A stretch of DNA of 45,123 nucleotides. Origin: an uncultured Eubacteriales bacterium (GTDB lineage: Bacteria; Bacillota; Clostridia; Christensenellales; UBA1242). This document shows, piece after piece, positions 45,092 to 45,123 of the stretch (its first letter is position 1; each line of letters begins with the position of its first letter). Made by a program: the position numbers and the translations under genes. The notes under the pieces are model-generated. The model worked only from the letters and a program-made list of their open reading frames with translations, had not been told where the DNA came from and searched no databases. The stretch spans positions 1 through 45,123 of the forward strand of contig USSZ01000002.1 of assembly GCA_900557645.1 (NCBI GenBank), given 5' to 3'.

Positions 45092-45123
45092 TTTAATTAA
45101 TCCTCTCTTACAATTTATTTAAA

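Noticed and set aside
1..45123. Riboswitches, CRISPR arrays, insertion sequences and rRNA
   Set aside because: None was recognised by eye; no transposase frames or rRNA segments were found.

Overview
The window is very AT-rich, by eye roughly 25-30 percent GC, with dense compact genes, AGGAGG-type ribosome binding sites and many hairpin-plus-T terminators. A recognisable Spo0A, an AddAB helicase-nuclease pair, pyruvate formate-lyase with its activase and two rubrerythrins point to an anaerobic low-GC Firmicute, probably an uncultured gut-type Clostridia. Species cannot be told from this sequence. All family calls come from reading motifs by eye; no database search was possible.

Region 1 (1-9.5 kb) looks like an accessory, possibly antiviral island. 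A long minus-strand SF1 helicase with a DUF4365-like N-terminus runs off the window start. Upstream of it lies a tight minus-strand cassette: a MazG-like pyrophosphohydrolase, a DUF559-like nuclease fused to an SF2 helicase, and a small-molecule-type methyltransferase. A HEPN-motif protein is divergent from that cassette. A ParB/sulfiredoxin-like protein overlapping a GNAT acetyltransferase follows on the plus strand.

Region 2 (9.5-17.9 kb) mixes housekeeping and unknown genes: an M18 aminopeptidase, a rubrerythrin-like protein, several hypotheticals, a HAD phosphatase, a YitT-type membrane protein, a PflX-type radical SAM enzyme and an Smr-like protein.

Region 3 (17.9-29 kb) holds Spo0A with an altered phosphoacceptor site, a propeller-like lipoprotein, a phosphoesterase-yqeY pair, tRNA-Met, pflBA, and a large membrane coiled-coil protein with four AT-hooks. 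Region 4 (29-36.5 kb) is addBA, for double-strand break repair, preceded by a Myb/SANT-like putative regulator.

Region 5 (36.8-45 kb) has a hypothetical gene, a transglutaminase-like protein, a short-chain dehydrogenase, an ADP-ribosylglycohydrolase, a frameshifted GNAT remnant, tRNA-Leu, a classical rubrerythrin, a parS-like site and a LuxR-type response regulator of distinct base composition. A dispersed intergenic repeat of about 25-28 bp occurs in four places: two identical copies and two diverged ones.

The most promising unexplained biology is the first 9.5 kb, the Spo0A Asp-to-Glu change, the AT-hook membrane protein and the dispersed repeat.
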